DNA from: Nitratireductor sp. XY-223
GTDB lineage: Bacteria; Pseudomonadota; Alphaproteobacteria; Rhizobiales; Rhizobiaceae
NCBI RefSeq assembly: GCF_004959855.1
Contig: NZ_SPNT01000001.1
Location: 620,001-684,000, forward strand
Length of the DNA stretch: 64,000 nucleotides
Direction of reading: 5' to 3'
Part shown: one piece after another, positions 8,073 to 17,422 of the stretch
Layout: each line of letters begins with the position of its first letter
How positions within the stretch are numbered: the first letter of the stretch is position 1
Notes under the pieces: model-generated
Seen by the model: only the letters and a program-made list of their open reading frames with translations
Told to the model about the DNA's origin: nothing
The model's database searches: none
Made by a program: the position numbers and the translations under genes

Positions 8073-9263
8073 ATCTGCGGCTGCAACGGCGTGTGCAAGG
8101 GAAAAATCACCGAGACGATCACCGCCAAGGGCCTGACAACGCTGGACGATGTCCGCGCTCACACCAAGGCATCGGCATCCTGCGGGAGCTGCACCGGGCT
8201 CGTCGAGCAGCTCATGACCCTAACACTAGGCGATCGGTACAACCCGGCGGCGGTCGCGTCGATGTGCGGCTGCACGGATCTCGGTCACGACGACGTGCGA
8301 CGGCTGATTAAGGCCAAGGAGCTGAAAACCATCCCGGCCGTCATGCAGGAGCTTGAGTGGAAAACCTCCTGCGGCTGCGCCAAGTGCCGTCCGGCGCTCA
8401 ACTACTACCTCGTCTGCGACTGGCCGGACGAATATGCGGACGACTACCAGTCGCGCTTCATCAACGAACGGGTGCACGCCAATATCCAGAAGGACGGCAC
8501 CTATTCCGTGGTTCCGCGCATGTGGGGCGGACAGACAAGCGCCAAGGAACTGCGGGCGATCGCCGATGTCGTCGACCGCTTCGAGATTCCGACGGTGAAG
8601 GTGACCGGCGGACAGCGTATCGACATGCTCGGCATCAGGAAAGAGGATCTTCCCGCCGTGTGGGCGGAGCTGGGCAAGGCCGGCTTCGTGTCCGGGCATG
8701 CCTATGCCAAGGGGTTGAGAACCGTCAAAACCTGCGTCGGGTCGGACTGGTGCCGTTTCGGCACGCAGGATTCCACCGGGCTCGGGGTGCGCATCGAAAA
8801 GTTCATGTGGGGCTCGTGGACGCCGGCCAAGGTGAAGATGGCGGTCTCGGGCTGCCCGCGCAACTGCGCGGAGGCGACCTGCAAGGATGTCGGCGTCATC
8901 TGCGTCGAATCCGGCTACGAGATCCATTTTGCCGGCGCCGCCGGTCTCGACATCAAGGGTACGGAAGTGCTCGGCCTCGTCGCAACGGAGGAGGAGGTGC
9001 TCGAGCACATCGTGGCGCTGGTCCAGATGTACCGCGAGCAGGGGCGCTATCTGGAGCGGATCTACAAATGGGCGAAGCGCATCGGCTATGACGAGGTCCG
9101 CCGCCAGATCCTTGAGGATGCGGACAGGCGCAAGGCCTATTACGGCCGTTTCGTTCATTCGCAGAAATTCGCGCAGGTCGATCCCTGGTCCGAGCGCGTG
9201 TCGGGCGCCGACAAACACGAGTTCCGGCCGATGGCGACGATATCCCTGGAGGCGGCGCAATGA
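8073..9263 (+). CDS. nirB: NirB C-terminal half (downstream of in-frame TAG)
   Basis: In the same frame as the upstream piece, immediately after its TAG, this stretch encodes the rest of NirB. It begins with ICGCNGVCKG and SCGSCTGLV, the BFD-type [2Fe-2S] region. A second CGCAKCRP element and the ferredoxin/siroheme nitrite reductase repeat follow. The siroheme/[4Fe-4S] cysteines are present as C-x5-C (CVGSDWC) and C-x3-C (CPRNC). The only early start is GTG at 8091, without a Shine-Dalgarno sequence, so independent translation is doubtful. Its end overlaps nirD by 4 bases. Coding is otherwise well preserved, which points to a recent stop, readthrough, or a sequencing error. Confidence 0.8.
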   Translation: MCGCNGVCKGKITETITAKGLTTLDDVRAHTKASASCGSCTGLVEQLMTLTLGDRYNPAAVASMCGCTDLGHDDVRRLIKAKELKTIPAVMQELEWKTSCGCAKCRPALNYYLVCDWPDEYADDYQSRFINERVHANIQKDGTYSVVPRMWGGQTSAKELRAIADVVDRFEIPTVKVTGGQRIDMLGIRKEDLPAVWAELGKAGFVSGHAYAKGLRTVKTCVGSDWCRFGTQDSTGLGVRIEKFMWGSWTPAKVKMAVSGCPRNCAEATCKDVGVICVESGYEIHFAGAAGLDIKGTEVLGLVATEEEVLEHIVALVQMYREQGRYLERIYKWAKRIGYDEVRRQILEDADRRKAYYGRFVHSQKFAQVDPWSERVSGADKHEFRPMATISLEAAQ

Positions 9264-9592
9264 ACGCGATAACGCAGAGCTGGGTGGAAATCGGGGTCCT
9301 GGACGATATCCCGCGGCGCGGCGCAAGGTGTGTCCGGTATGGCGAGATGACGATCGCGGTGTTCCGCACCGCCGATGACCGGGTCTTCGCGCTCGAAGAC
9401 CGCTGCCCCCACCAGAACGGGCCGCTCAGTCAGGGCATCGTCCATGACGGCTGCGTTACCTGTCCTTTGCACAATTGGGTCATTTCCCTGGAATCCGGCG
9501 AGGCCCAGGGCGCCGACGAGGGTGCTACGGCGGCGTTTCCGGTCAAGGTGGAGGGCAACAGTGTCCTTCTGGCGCTCGGCGAGGGCCGATGA
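9260..9592 (+). CDS. nirD: NirD, nitrite reductase small subunit (Rieske type)
   Basis: A 110-residue Rieske-like protein. It has C-x-H (CPH, in EDRCPHQNGPLSQG) and C-x2-H (CPLHNW), the pattern of a Rieske [2Fe-2S] domain, so this member appears to keep cluster ligands (many enterobacterial NirD proteins have lost them). It is the small partner of NirB in reduction of nitrite to ammonium. The start overlaps the nirB stop (ATGA), and its own stop overlaps the start of nasA in the same way. Confidence 0.9.
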   Translation: MNAITQSWVEIGVLDDIPRRGARCVRYGEMTIAVFRTADDRVFALEDRCPHQNGPLSQGIVHDGCVTCPLHNWVISLESGEAQGADEGATAAFPVKVEGNSVLLALGEGR

Positions 9593-12303
9593 CGAAGGCG
9601 AGCGAATCCGAAGGGATCAGCAACATGGCGGGCAGGGAGGCGCCGGAACCGCCGACGGTCCGCACCACCTGTCCCTATTGCGGGGTCGGCTGCGGCATCC
9701 TCGCCGGCCGGCATCCGGGCGGATCGGTCTCGATCACGGGCGACCATGAACACCCGGCCAATTTCGGCAGGCTGTGCTCGAAGGGGTCGGCACTGGGCGA
9801 GACCGTCGATCTTGACGGCCGGCTGCTGTTCCCGCAGGTCGACGGACGGCGTGTGCCATGGGATGACGCGCTCGATCTGGTGGCGCAGCGTTTCTCAGAG
9901 GCCATCGCCAGTCACGGCCCGGACAGCGTCGCGTTCTATGTCTCGGGGCAACTGCTGACCGAGGACTATTATGTCGCCAACAAGCTGATGAAGGGCTTCA
10001 TTGGTTCGGCCAATATCGACACGAATTCGCGTCTGTGCATGGCTTCCAGCGTCGCCGGCCACCGCCGCGCCTTCGGGACCGACACCGTTCCGGGAACCTA
10101 TGAGGATCTCGAACTGGCGGACCTCGTGGTGGTGACCGGATCGAACCTCGCCTGGTGTCATCCGGTCCTTTACCAGCGCCTCCTTGCGGCGAAGGCCGCG
10201 CGGCCGCAGATGCGCGTCGTCCTCATCGACCCGCGCGCGACCATGACGGATCACATCGCCGATCTTCACCTTGCCATCAAGGCCGACGGCGATGCAGCAC
10301 TGTTTTGCGGACTGCTTGCGCATATCGCCGCTTCGAGTCATCTCGACCGCACCTACATTGAAAAGCACACCGACGGTTTCGCGGCCGCACTGGCGGCGGC
10401 CCGGGCGCTATCGCTGGATGAGATTGTCAGGCAGACCGGCCTGCCGGCCGGACAGATCGGGGAATTCTACCGGCTGTTCGCGAACGCCGAGAGGACGGTC
10501 ACCATCTACAGCCAGGGCGTCAACCAGTCGTCCGGGGGAACCGACAAGGTCAATGCGATCATCAACTGCCATCTCGCGACGGGCCGTATCGGCAGGCCGG
10601 GCGCGGGGCCGTTCTCGGTCACCGGCCAGCCGAACGCAATGGGCGGTCGCGAAGTCGGCGGGCTTGCGAACATGCTCGCAAGCCACATGGATATCGAGAA
10701 CGCGGCGCACCGCGATATTGTCGGCCGGTTCTGGGGATCTCGGGGCGCTGCCGAAAAGTCGGGCCTGAAAGCGGTCGATCTCTTTCGGGCTGTCGGAGAT
10801 GGGCGCATCAAGGCGCTGTGGATCATGGCGACGAACCCGGTCGACTCGCTTCCCGATGCAAATGCGGTGCAGGCCGCTCTGGAAGCGTGCCCGTTCGTCG
10901 TCGTCTCCGACATGATGGCCGATACCGATACGGTGCGGCATGCCCATGTGCGCCTTCCGGCGCTCGCCTGGGGCGAGAAGGACGGAACCGTCACCAATTC
11001 CGAGCGGCGCATATCGCGCCAGCGCGCATTCCTGCCTCCGCCGGGCGAAGCGAAGCCCGATTGGTGGCATGTGTGCCAGGTTGCCCGCCGGATGGGATAT
11101 TCGGAGGCCTTCGACTATGCCGGACCGGCGGAGATCTACCGGGAGCACGCCGCGCTGACGGGTTTCGAGAACAACGGGTCCCGCGATCTCGATATCGGAG
11201 CGCACGCAGCGATTACGAAAGCCGAATTCGACCGGATGATGCCGTTTCAATGGCCGCTGAGACAAGGTCAACCGGACGGCGACACGCGGTTCTTTGCCGA
11301 TGGCGGCTTCTACACCACGAACCGCCGTGGCCGCTTTATCGCTGTCGATGCCGCGCGGCCAGAGAGGATGTCCGATGCCTTTCCGCTTGTGCTGAACACC
11401 GGGCGCGTGCGCGACCACTGGCATACGATGACGCGCACCGCAAAGAGCCATCGGCTCAGCGGGCATGCAACCGAACCCTATTGCGAAATGCATCCCGATG
11501 ATGCCGCCGTGCTGGGCATTGGGGCCGGCACGCTGGTGCGGGTCGAGAACGCACACGGCACGGTGGTGGCACGGGCCCTGCTCTCGGACCGGCAAGCAAG
11601 GGGCTCGGTCTTCGTCCCCATGCACTGGACCGATCAGAATTCCGCCAGGGGCCGGATCAATGCGCTCGTTCCGCCGGTCATCGATCCCGTTTCCGGCCAG
11701 CCGGCATCCAAGAATGTGGCCGTTCGGGTCGCGGCGTTGCCCGTGGCGCACTACGGGTATGCCGTGCTTGCCGCGCGGCCGGGCGGCGATATGCCGGATT
11801 ACTGGGCACTGGCGCGGGAATCCGGCGGGTGGAGCGTCGAGTTTGCCAGTTTTACGGGGGTGGGGGATGTCAGCACCCGGGCGCGCGCCATGGCCGGTGC
11901 GGCTGGCGAAACCGAATTGCTGACGTATCGCGACGAAGCGACCGGATCGGAGCGGGTGGCGCTGTTTCAGGACAGTCGGCTGATCGGTGCGTTTTTCTTT
12001 TCGCAGCGCCCGATCGTCATCGCGCGAGCGCATGTCGCCGAGGAACTGCACACGGTCTTCGGCGATCCGCGCAGCCGTTGTCGCGTCGTCGCCGGACAGC
12101 CGGGCAGCGGGCGCCCGGATCCGGGACGCATCGTGTGCTCATGCCTCACCGTGGGTGTCAACCAGATCAATGCGGCCCTCGATGGCGGTTGCCCGGATGC
12201 GGACGCCATCGGCCGGGCGCTGGGCGCGGGAACGAATTGCGGCTCGTGCCGCTCCGAAATCCAGGCAATTATCAATGAACGAACAACCCAAGCCGCTGAA
12301 TAG
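9589..12303 (+). CDS. nasA: NasA, assimilatory nitrate reductase catalytic subunit
   Basis: A 904-residue molybdopterin oxidoreductase that reduces nitrate to nitrite in the cytoplasm. The N-terminus has the [4Fe-4S] motif CPYCGVGC plus a fourth cysteine in GRLCSKGSALGE. The Mo-bis-MGD region contains NSRLCMASSVAG, and the C-terminal dinucleotide-binding domain ends near residue 735. A C-terminal BFD-type [2Fe-2S] domain (CSCLTV then NCGSC) is present, as in NasA proteins that take electrons from a separate reductase or ferredoxin. The start at 9589 overlaps the nirD stop. No twin-arginine signal is present, consistent with the assimilatory type. Confidence 0.93.
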   Translation: MTKASESEGISNMAGREAPEPPTVRTTCPYCGVGCGILAGRHPGGSVSITGDHEHPANFGRLCSKGSALGETVDLDGRLLFPQVDGRRVPWDDALDLVAQRFSEAIASHGPDSVAFYVSGQLLTEDYYVANKLMKGFIGSANIDTNSRLCMASSVAGHRRAFGTDTVPGTYEDLELADLVVVTGSNLAWCHPVLYQRLLAAKAARPQMRVVLIDPRATMTDHIADLHLAIKADGDAALFCGLLAHIAASSHLDRTYIEKHTDGFAAALAAARALSLDEIVRQTGLPAGQIGEFYRLFANAERTVTIYSQGVNQSSGGTDKVNAIINCHLATGRIGRPGAGPFSVTGQPNAMGGREVGGLANMLASHMDIENAAHRDIVGRFWGSRGAAEKSGLKAVDLFRAVGDGRIKALWIMATNPVDSLPDANAVQAALEACPFVVVSDMMADTDTVRHAHVRLPALAWGEKDGTVTNSERRISRQRAFLPPPGEAKPDWWHVCQVARRMGYSEAFDYAGPAEIYREHAALTGFENNGSRDLDIGAHAAITKAEFDRMMPFQWPLRQGQPDGDTRFFADGGFYTTNRRGRFIAVDAARPERMSDAFPLVLNTGRVRDHWHTMTRTAKSHRLSGHATEPYCEMHPDDAAVLGIGAGTLVRVENAHGTVVARALLSDRQARGSVFVPMHWTDQNSARGRINALVPPVIDPVSGQPASKNVAVRVAALPVAHYGYAVLAARPGGDMPDYWALARESGGWSVEFASFTGVGDVSTRARAMAGAAGETELLTYRDEATGSERVALFQDSRLIGAFFFSQRPIVIARAHVAEELHTVFGDPRSRCRVVAGQPGSGRPDPGRIVCSCLTVGVNQINAALDGGCPDADAIGRALGAGTNCGSCRSEIQAIINERTTQAAE

Positions 12304-13450
12304 AACTGGGAGCGAAAACAGCGCCGCGCGGATCAAGCCGCTTCCGGTTTTACCGGTGTTCCTGAAGCTGAGGAACAGGCGCGCCGTCGTTGTCGGCGGA
12401 TCGGAGGCCGCCGCCTGGAAAGCGGAACTGCTTGCCGCCGCGGGAGCCCTGGTCGATATCTTCGCGCCGGCTCCGTCGGCGCAGATTCTGCAACTGGAAC
12501 ACACACCGGCTCGGGACCGGATCACAATCCGCAGGCGCCGCTGGACCGCCGCCAGCTTTTCCGATGCGGCGATCGTCGTCGCGGATGCACAGTCCGAAGC
12601 GGAAGCGAAAGCGATGAAGCAGGCGGCAAAAGCCGCCGGCGTTCCTCTCAACGTCATCGACCGGCCGGACCATTGCGACGTCCAGTTCGGATCGATCGTC
12701 AATCGCGCGCCGGCCGTCGTCGCCATTTCGACGGACGGCGCCGCGCCGATCCTCGGACAGGCGATAAGGCGGCGCATCGAAACGCTTTTGCCGCCGGCGC
12801 TGGCGGACTGGGCGGATATCGCGAAGACCTTGCGGGCGACGGTCGGCAAACGTCTTCAGCAGGGGCGGCAGAGACGCATTTTCTGGGAACGGTTCTCCCG
12901 GGCTGCCCTTTCAAGGCCGTGCCATGTCGATGAGCGGACACTGCTCGTTGCCGCCATGGAGAGGATCGCGGCCGAGGTCGATGCAACAGGCGGACTCGTC
13001 ACAATTATCGGCGGCGGCTCGGGCGATCCCGAGCTTTTGACCATCAAGGCGGTGCACGCGCTGCAAAGCGCCGATGCCATCTTGTACGACCATCCGTCGG
13101 CCGATCGTATTCTGGAACTCGCGCGGCGCGAAGCGTCCCGGTCGCCTGTGGAACCGGTTTCCGAACAGGAAATACCGGACCTCGCCGATAGGCTGGAAGA
13201 ATTGGCGGACGGCGGACGGCACGCGGTGTGGGTGATACCGGGCAACCCCGCGGCCTGTTCCATTGTCGCCCGGTTGAAAGGCATTGCAACCGCGCGGGGA
13301 ACGACCGTTAGCGTCGTTCCGGGTGTCTCGAATACTACTGCCGAAGCTCGGACGCCAGAAACCCGGAAAGCGCCTGCGCGGCGCGTCCGGTCTGCTCGAT
13401 CTGCAGGTAGTGCCCGCAATCATCGAGCGCGACGTATTTCGCGTCTTTGA
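12275..13450 (+). CDS. cysG: CysG-like siroheme synthase with truncated methyltransferase domain
   Basis: A 391-residue protein whose first 230 residues form a precorrin-2 dehydrogenase/ferrochelatase unit (NAD-binding VVVGGSEAAAWKA at 38-50, then the CysG dimerisation region). From residue 240 a uroporphyrinogen-III methyltransferase domain starts (GGGSGDPELLT). Its GDPF-like loop is degenerate (WVIPGNPAA), and similarity stops after VVPG (347-350), so roughly the last 100 family residues are missing. The tail (360-391) is arginine-rich and lies antisense to the convergent hydrolase gene. It overlaps nasA by 29 bases. Siroheme is the NirB cofactor, so the operon context is right, but the SAM-dependent step is probably lost here. 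Confidence 0.8.
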   Translation: MNEQPKPLNRTGSENSAARIKPLPVLPVFLKLRNRRAVVVGGSEAAAWKAELLAAAGALVDIFAPAPSAQILQLEHTPARDRITIRRRRWTAASFSDAAIVVADAQSEAEAKAMKQAAKAAGVPLNVIDRPDHCDVQFGSIVNRAPAVVAISTDGAAPILGQAIRRRIETLLPPALADWADIAKTLRATVGKRLQQGRQRRIFWERFSRAALSRPCHVDERTLLVAAMERIAAEVDATGGLVTIIGGGSGDPELLTIKAVHALQSADAILYDHPSADRILELARREASRSPVEPVSEQEIPDLADRLEELADGGRHAVWVIPGNPAACSIVARLKGIATARGTTVSVVPGVSNTTAEARTPETRKAPARRVRSARSAGSARNHRARRISRL

Positions 13451-14165
13451 GCGTGCCGGCCAGGGCCTCGCTCTTGTCCGCCGGCACCATCTTGTCGGCC
13501 GCGGCGGCAATGATCAATACGGGGATGTCGACATTGTCCAGGCGGTCCGACACGTCGAAACCGCTGCAGGCGAAATAATCGTCGTAGACGACCTGCGGGC
13601 CGGCCTCGAGCAGGCGCTGACGGCCCTTCTGCTTGAAGAAATCGCCGGTGTTGCGGTGCCAGGAATATTTGACGAGATTGTCGACCGTCGCCTCGAAACT
13701 GTTCTGCAAGCCCTCGAGGATTGCCGGGCTGACCGAGAGCTTGCTCGATCCCGCGACGAGGGCGACCGCGCACAGGCGCGGATTGCGCTCAGCAGCGAGT
13801 GTGAGCGCGATCCCGGCGCCCATGGAGTGACCGACGAGGAAGACATTGTCCAGGTCAAGCGCGTCGAGAAAAGCGGCGACCGACCGCGCGTAGGCCTCGA
13901 CGGTCTGCTGGCTGGAGCCGCCCGACTGGCCGTGCCCGGGCAGATCGATCGCATAGGCTGGAAACTTCTCAAGCCCGCCGTCGTGCGACTTGGGTGTCAG
14001 ACCGACGAGCCGCGTCATGTCGGCGTTGCTTCGCCACGCCACCGGCCAGTCGGCCATCTGTCCGCCGGCGCCGTGCACGAGCACGATCGTCGGACAGTTA
14101 TTCTCCGGCTCGACACCATTGAAGCTGTAAGCCAGTTCAAAATCTCCGACCGATACTTTCGGCAT
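13335..14165 (-). CDS. Alpha/beta-fold hydrolase
   Basis: A 276-residue single-domain hydrolase. The nucleophile elbow is GHSMG (Ser114), the acid is likely Asp224 (AAAADKMVP), and the base His252 (DDCGHYL). The oxyanion HGAGG motif is at 31-35. The family covers esterases, C-C hydrolases and lactonases, and the substrate is not evident. It lies 9 bases downstream of the acyl-CoA ligase gene on the same strand and is probably cotranscribed. GAGGAG precedes the ATG. Its 3' end overlaps the degenerate end of cysG by 116 bases. Confidence 0.88.
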   Translation of the reverse strand: MPKVSVGDFELAYSFNGVEPENNCPTIVLVHGAGGQMADWPVAWRSNADMTRLVGLTPKSHDGGLEKFPAYAIDLPGHGQSGGSSQQTVEAYARSVAAFLDALDLDNVFLVGHSMGAGIALTLAAERNPRLCAVALVAGSSKLSVSPAILEGLQNSFEATVDNLVKYSWHRNTGDFFKQKGRQRLLEAGPQVVYDDYFACSGFDVSDRLDNVDIPVLIIAAAADKMVPADKSEALAGTLKDAKYVALDDCGHYLQIEQTGRAAQALSGFLASELRQ

Positions 14166-14174
14166 GGGGTCTCC

Positions 14175-15704
14175 TCAATCTGACCGAATGTCGTCCAGCA
14201 ACTGTTCAAGCAGATGCCGCTGGATCTTTCCACTGGTCGAGCGTGGAAAATCGTCAAAGGCGATCAAGCGAATTTCACGCGGGTGTTTATAGCGGGCGAG
14301 CGAATCCGCGCAGCGCCGCATCAGCGCATCCTCCGTCAGCCGGTTATCCGAGACCGAGACAAAGGCAACCGGGACTTCGCCCCATCTGTGATCGGCCGTG
14401 CGCACCACGGCGGCATCGGTGACGCCCGGATCGGCGAGCAGCACCCGCTCGATCTCGGCCGGATAGACATTCTCGCCACCGGTCTTGATGAGGTATTTCG
14501 CCCGGTCGACGAAGTCCAGCGTGCCGTCCGGGTTGCGGCGGAACATGTCGCCCATGTGGAACCAGCCGCCGCGAAAACACTCGGCGTTGGCCTCGTGGGC
14601 ATTCCAGTAGCCGGAAAACAGCGTCGGACCGCGCAGCGCCAGATCACCCGGCTCGCCGTCAGCGACGTCATTGTCGTCGGCGTCGACAAGCCGAACCTCG
14701 CAAAAGGCGGTCTGACTTTTGGAGAGCGTCTCGGGAACATCTCCCGGTTCAATCCGGCCGCGCGATGCCGGTGCGAGACCTGTCTCGGTGGCGCCGAAGG
14801 AATTGGCGTAGGGCGTCCCGAGGATGCGGGTCACCTCGGCGATCTGTTGCGGTGGGACGAGGTCGGCCATGGCGCCGCAGATCCTGATGCCGTGCGGTTT
14901 GACCTCGGCGGCCCTGCAGGCGGCGATGAATTCCTCGATCATGCCCGGTATCAGCACCAGCCAGCCGATCGGCTGGCGTTCGATCGCGGCAATGATTTCC
15001 TCCGCATTGTAGCCGTCGACCACGGCAACAAGGCCGCCGCGCATCAGGGTCGACAGCGCGTGGTCGGTCGAGGCCATGTGGAAAAGCGGTGCCCATGCGA
15101 CGAAACCGTCATCGGGCGCAAGCGCCCATTCCGATGAAAACACCAGCGAGCGGGCGATCATCGCCCGGTGGCTGATCACAGCGCCCTTGGGCAGTCCCGT
15201 CGTGCCGCTGGTATAGAGGATGATCAGGCCGTCTTCCGGCTCGACCTCACTCTCCACCGCGGTGTCGGAAGAACCGGCAAGAAGCGCCTCGTAGGGCTCG
15301 CCCAGCAGAAGAAGCGGCGCATCGGTTGGCTGTGGAACATCGGCCGCCAGTTCATCTTCGCAGATGATCAGCGACGGCGCGACGAGTGCGATGCAATGGG
15401 ACAGCTCGTCCTCCGTCAGCCGCCAGTTCAGGCAGCAGACGATGGCGCCGATGGCCGCCGCCGCGAGTTCCAGCTCGATATATTCCATCCTGTTGTGGGA
15501 CAGGATGGCGACACGGTCGCCACGCCTTACGCCCCTTGCCAGCAGCACGTTGGCGAGGCGGTTGGTGCGCGACAGCAATTCACCATAGGAGCGTTCCCTG
15601 CCGTCCTGGCGGAGCGCCGGCGCATCCGGTGTAACCAAGGCCCGGGCGCGAAAAAGCCCGTAAACCGTGGACCGGCCGGCCTGGGCCGATTGTCCGTACA
15701 TCAT
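14175..15704 (-). CDS. Class I adenylate-forming acyl-CoA ligase
   Basis: A 509-residue AMP-binding enzyme that activates a carboxylic acid to its CoA ester. It has the P-loop motif ILYTSGTTGLPKGA, the adenine-site pattern FGATETG, the hinge region around NPDGTLDFVDRAKYLIKTGG, the YPAEIERVL element and the C-terminal catalytic lysine in SGKIQRH. It resembles fatty-acid, cyclohexanecarboxylate and feruloyl ligases, and the substrate cannot be told. The start at 15704 is preferred for AGGGAGG 8 bases upstream (the frame opens to 15740). It is transcribed divergently from the transglutaminase-like gene, across a palindrome. Confidence 0.88.
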   Translation of the reverse strand: MMYGQSAQAGRSTVYGLFRARALVTPDAPALRQDGRERSYGELLSRTNRLANVLLARGVRRGDRVAILSHNRMEYIELELAAAAIGAIVCCLNWRLTEDELSHCIALVAPSLIICEDELAADVPQPTDAPLLLLGEPYEALLAGSSDTAVESEVEPEDGLIILYTSGTTGLPKGAVISHRAMIARSLVFSSEWALAPDDGFVAWAPLFHMASTDHALSTLMRGGLVAVVDGYNAEEIIAAIERQPIGWLVLIPGMIEEFIAACRAAEVKPHGIRICGAMADLVPPQQIAEVTRILGTPYANSFGATETGLAPASRGRIEPGDVPETLSKSQTAFCEVRLVDADDNDVADGEPGDLALRGPTLFSGYWNAHEANAECFRGGWFHMGDMFRRNPDGTLDFVDRAKYLIKTGGENVYPAEIERVLLADPGVTDAAVVRTADHRWGEVPVAFVSVSDNRLTEDALMRRCADSLARYKHPREIRLIAFDDFPRSTSGKIQRHLLEQLLDDIRSD

Positions 15705-15813
15705 GCGCGCCTCCCTAATCAATGAACGGATGTTACACAAAAAACAAATGAATGTTAGTTTTTTTCCGTCTGTGGACAGCGCGGTCGATTGACACCGATT
15801 TTGACCGCAAATA

Positions 15814-15831
15814 TTCTAACAGTTGTTAGAA
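15814..15831. promoter_or_regulatory. Palindromic operator between divergent CoA-cluster genes
   Basis: TTCTAACA-GT-TGTTAGAA is a perfect 8-bp inverted repeat with a 2-base centre. It lies 110 bases before the acyl-CoA ligase start and 40 before the transglutaminase-like start. A further half-site, AATGTTAG, occurs near 15752. TetR-type regulators of acyl-CoA pathways bind such sites. No TetR gene lies in the cluster, so the regulator would be encoded elsewhere. Confidence 0.5.
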
Positions 15832-15870
15832 ATCTGCAGTGTATTTCCGAAACGGACTGGAGGAACGCAA

Positions 15871-16575
15871 GTGAGCCAAGCAGGCGGGCAGCACGCGGCT
15901 GACATGGACGGCTATCTGAGGCCGACCCGGTATATCGACAGCGATTCGGATGCGGTTCAGGCGTTCACGCAAGAGGCGCTGGGGGATGCTCAACAGCTCT
16001 CGGACACGCAAAAGGCCGTCAGGCTCTACCACGCGGTCCGCGACGGCATCCGCTACAATCCATACGCTTTCTCGATGCGGCCGGAAGATTATGTCGCGAG
16101 CGCGATCGCCGGGTTCAAATCGGCCTACTGCGTGCCGAAGGCCATTCTCATGACAGCCTGTTTGCGTGCCGCGGGAATTCCTGCGGCGGTGGGATTTGCC
16201 GACGTGCGCAATCACCTCAATTCGCCGAAGCTCGCCGCGCTCATGCAGTCGGATCTCTTCATCTATCACGGCTATGTTCAGCTCTGGCTCGGCGACCGGA
16301 CCTTCAAGGTCACACCCGCCTTCAACAAGGAACTGTGCCTGAAATTCGGGGTCAAGCCGCTGGAATTCGACGGGACCGGCGATGCGCTGTTCCACGAATT
16401 CGATACCCAAAACCGGCGGCATATGGAATATGTCAACGACCGGGGCATTTTCCAGGAAGCGCCGATGGAGCGGATCCTGTCCGATTTCCGGGAATTCTAT
16501 CCGAATCTGGCCGCACATGCGGACTCACGAAGGGATTTGCAGGTGGAAGACGACGCATTCTCCGGCTCAGCCTGA
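15871..16575 (+). CDS. Transglutaminase-like (papain-fold) protein
   Basis: A 234-residue protein with a transglutaminase-like core. Cys87 (SAYCVPKA) lies in the CxxKA pattern, and His133 ([10 protein letters not shown]) and the following KVTPAFN stretch complete the expected catalytic region. Bacterial members act as cysteine proteases, amidases or peptide N-glycanase-like enzymes. A role among acyl-CoA genes is unclear. The GTG start at 15871 is chosen for the strong ACTGGAGG just upstream; the frame extends back to 15823 without support. It is probably cotranscribed with the hydratase gene 31 bases downstream. Confidence 0.8.
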   Translation: MSQAGGQHAADMDGYLRPTRYIDSDSDAVQAFTQEALGDAQQLSDTQKAVRLYHAVRDGIRYNPYAFSMRPEDYVASAIAGFKSAYCVPKAILMTACLRAAGIPAAVGFADVRNHLNSPKLAALMQSDLFIYHGYVQLWLGDRTFKVTPAFNKELCLKFGVKPLEFDGTGDALFHEFDTQNRRHMEYVNDRGIFQEAPMERILSDFREFYPNLAAHADSRRDLQVEDDAFSGSA

Positions 16576-16606
16576 CCGAACGGCGAAGACACCAAAGGAC
16601 CCAATC

Positions 16607-17416
16607 ATGACCGATCGCTATGCCGCCTACGGCAAACTGAAACTCGACCGTCCGGCCGACAGGATATTGCGCATCACCTTTTCCAATCCATCGAGCTACA
16701 ACTCCGTCGATGGGGAAACGCACGGCCAACTCACCGATATCTGGCGGGAGATCGACCGCGATCCGGAGACGAATGCGGTGATTGTCACCGGTGAGGGCAA
16801 GGCGTTCTCGTCCGGCGGCGATTTCGGCCTGATCGAGGAAATGGCCGGCGATTACGACGTCCTGATGCGGGTCTGGAAGGAAGCGAAGGACCTCGTCTAC
16901 AACATCGTCAACTGCAACAAGCCGATTGTCTCGGCGATCAACGGGCCGGCCGCCGGCGCCGGCCTGGTGGTCGGGCTGCTCGCCGACATTTCCGTGACCG
17001 GCAAGGCGGCGCGGATCGTCGATGGCCACCCGCGGCTCGGTGTCGCCGCAGGCGACGTGGCGGCGATTATCTGGCCGCTCCTGTGCGGCATGGCCAAGTC
17101 AAAATACTATCTGCTGACCGGGAAACCGCTGACCGGCGAGGAAGCCGAGCGCATCGGCCTGGTCTCGCTGTGCGTCGAGGATGACGAACTTCAGGAGACT
17201 GTGCTGGGCATTGCGACGGACCTCGCCTCCGGCTCGCAGAGCGCCATCCGCTGGACCAAATACTCGCTCAACAACTGGCTGCGCTCGGCCGGGCCGATCT
17301 TCGACACGTCGACGGCGCTGGAGATGCTCGGATTCATGGGACCCGACGTGCGCGAGGGCGTTGCGTCGCTGCGGGAGAAGCGCAAGCCGAACTTCAACCC
17401 CGACTGCCCTGTCTAG
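16607..17416 (+). CDS. Enoyl-CoA hydratase/isomerase family protein
   Basis: A 269-residue crotonase-fold protein. The oxyanion-hole segments are seen as [11 protein letters not shown] and [10 protein letters not shown]. The usual catalytic glutamate of the GxPE motif is replaced (VDGHPRLGV), followed by [13 protein letters not shown]. This places it in the subgroup with an Asp in GD-x4-IWP rather than with classical hydratases. It could be a hydratase, an isomerase or a CoA-ester hydrolase. The start at 16607 is the first ATG after the upstream stop. The gene ends 6 bases from the convergent BadH-like gene. Confidence 0.87.
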   Translation: MTDRYAAYGKLKLDRPADRILRITFSNPSSYNSVDGETHGQLTDIWREIDRDPETNAVIVTGEGKAFSSGGDFGLIEEMAGDYDVLMRVWKEAKDLVYNIVNCNKPIVSAINGPAAGAGLVVGLLADISVTGKAARIVDGHPRLGVAAGDVAAIIWPLLCGMAKSKYYLLTGKPLTGEEAERIGLVSLCVEDDELQETVLGIATDLASGSQSAIRWTKYSLNNWLRSAGPIFDTSTALEMLGFMGPDVREGVASLREKRKPNFNPDCPV

Positions 17417-17422
17417 CGCGAT

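Noticed and set aside
8091-8100. GTG at 8091 as an independent start for a separate siroheme-iron-sulfur protein
   Set aside because: No Shine-Dalgarno sequence, and it would cut off the first cysteines of the CGCNGVCKG motif. The in-frame stop in one nirB gene explains the arrangement better.
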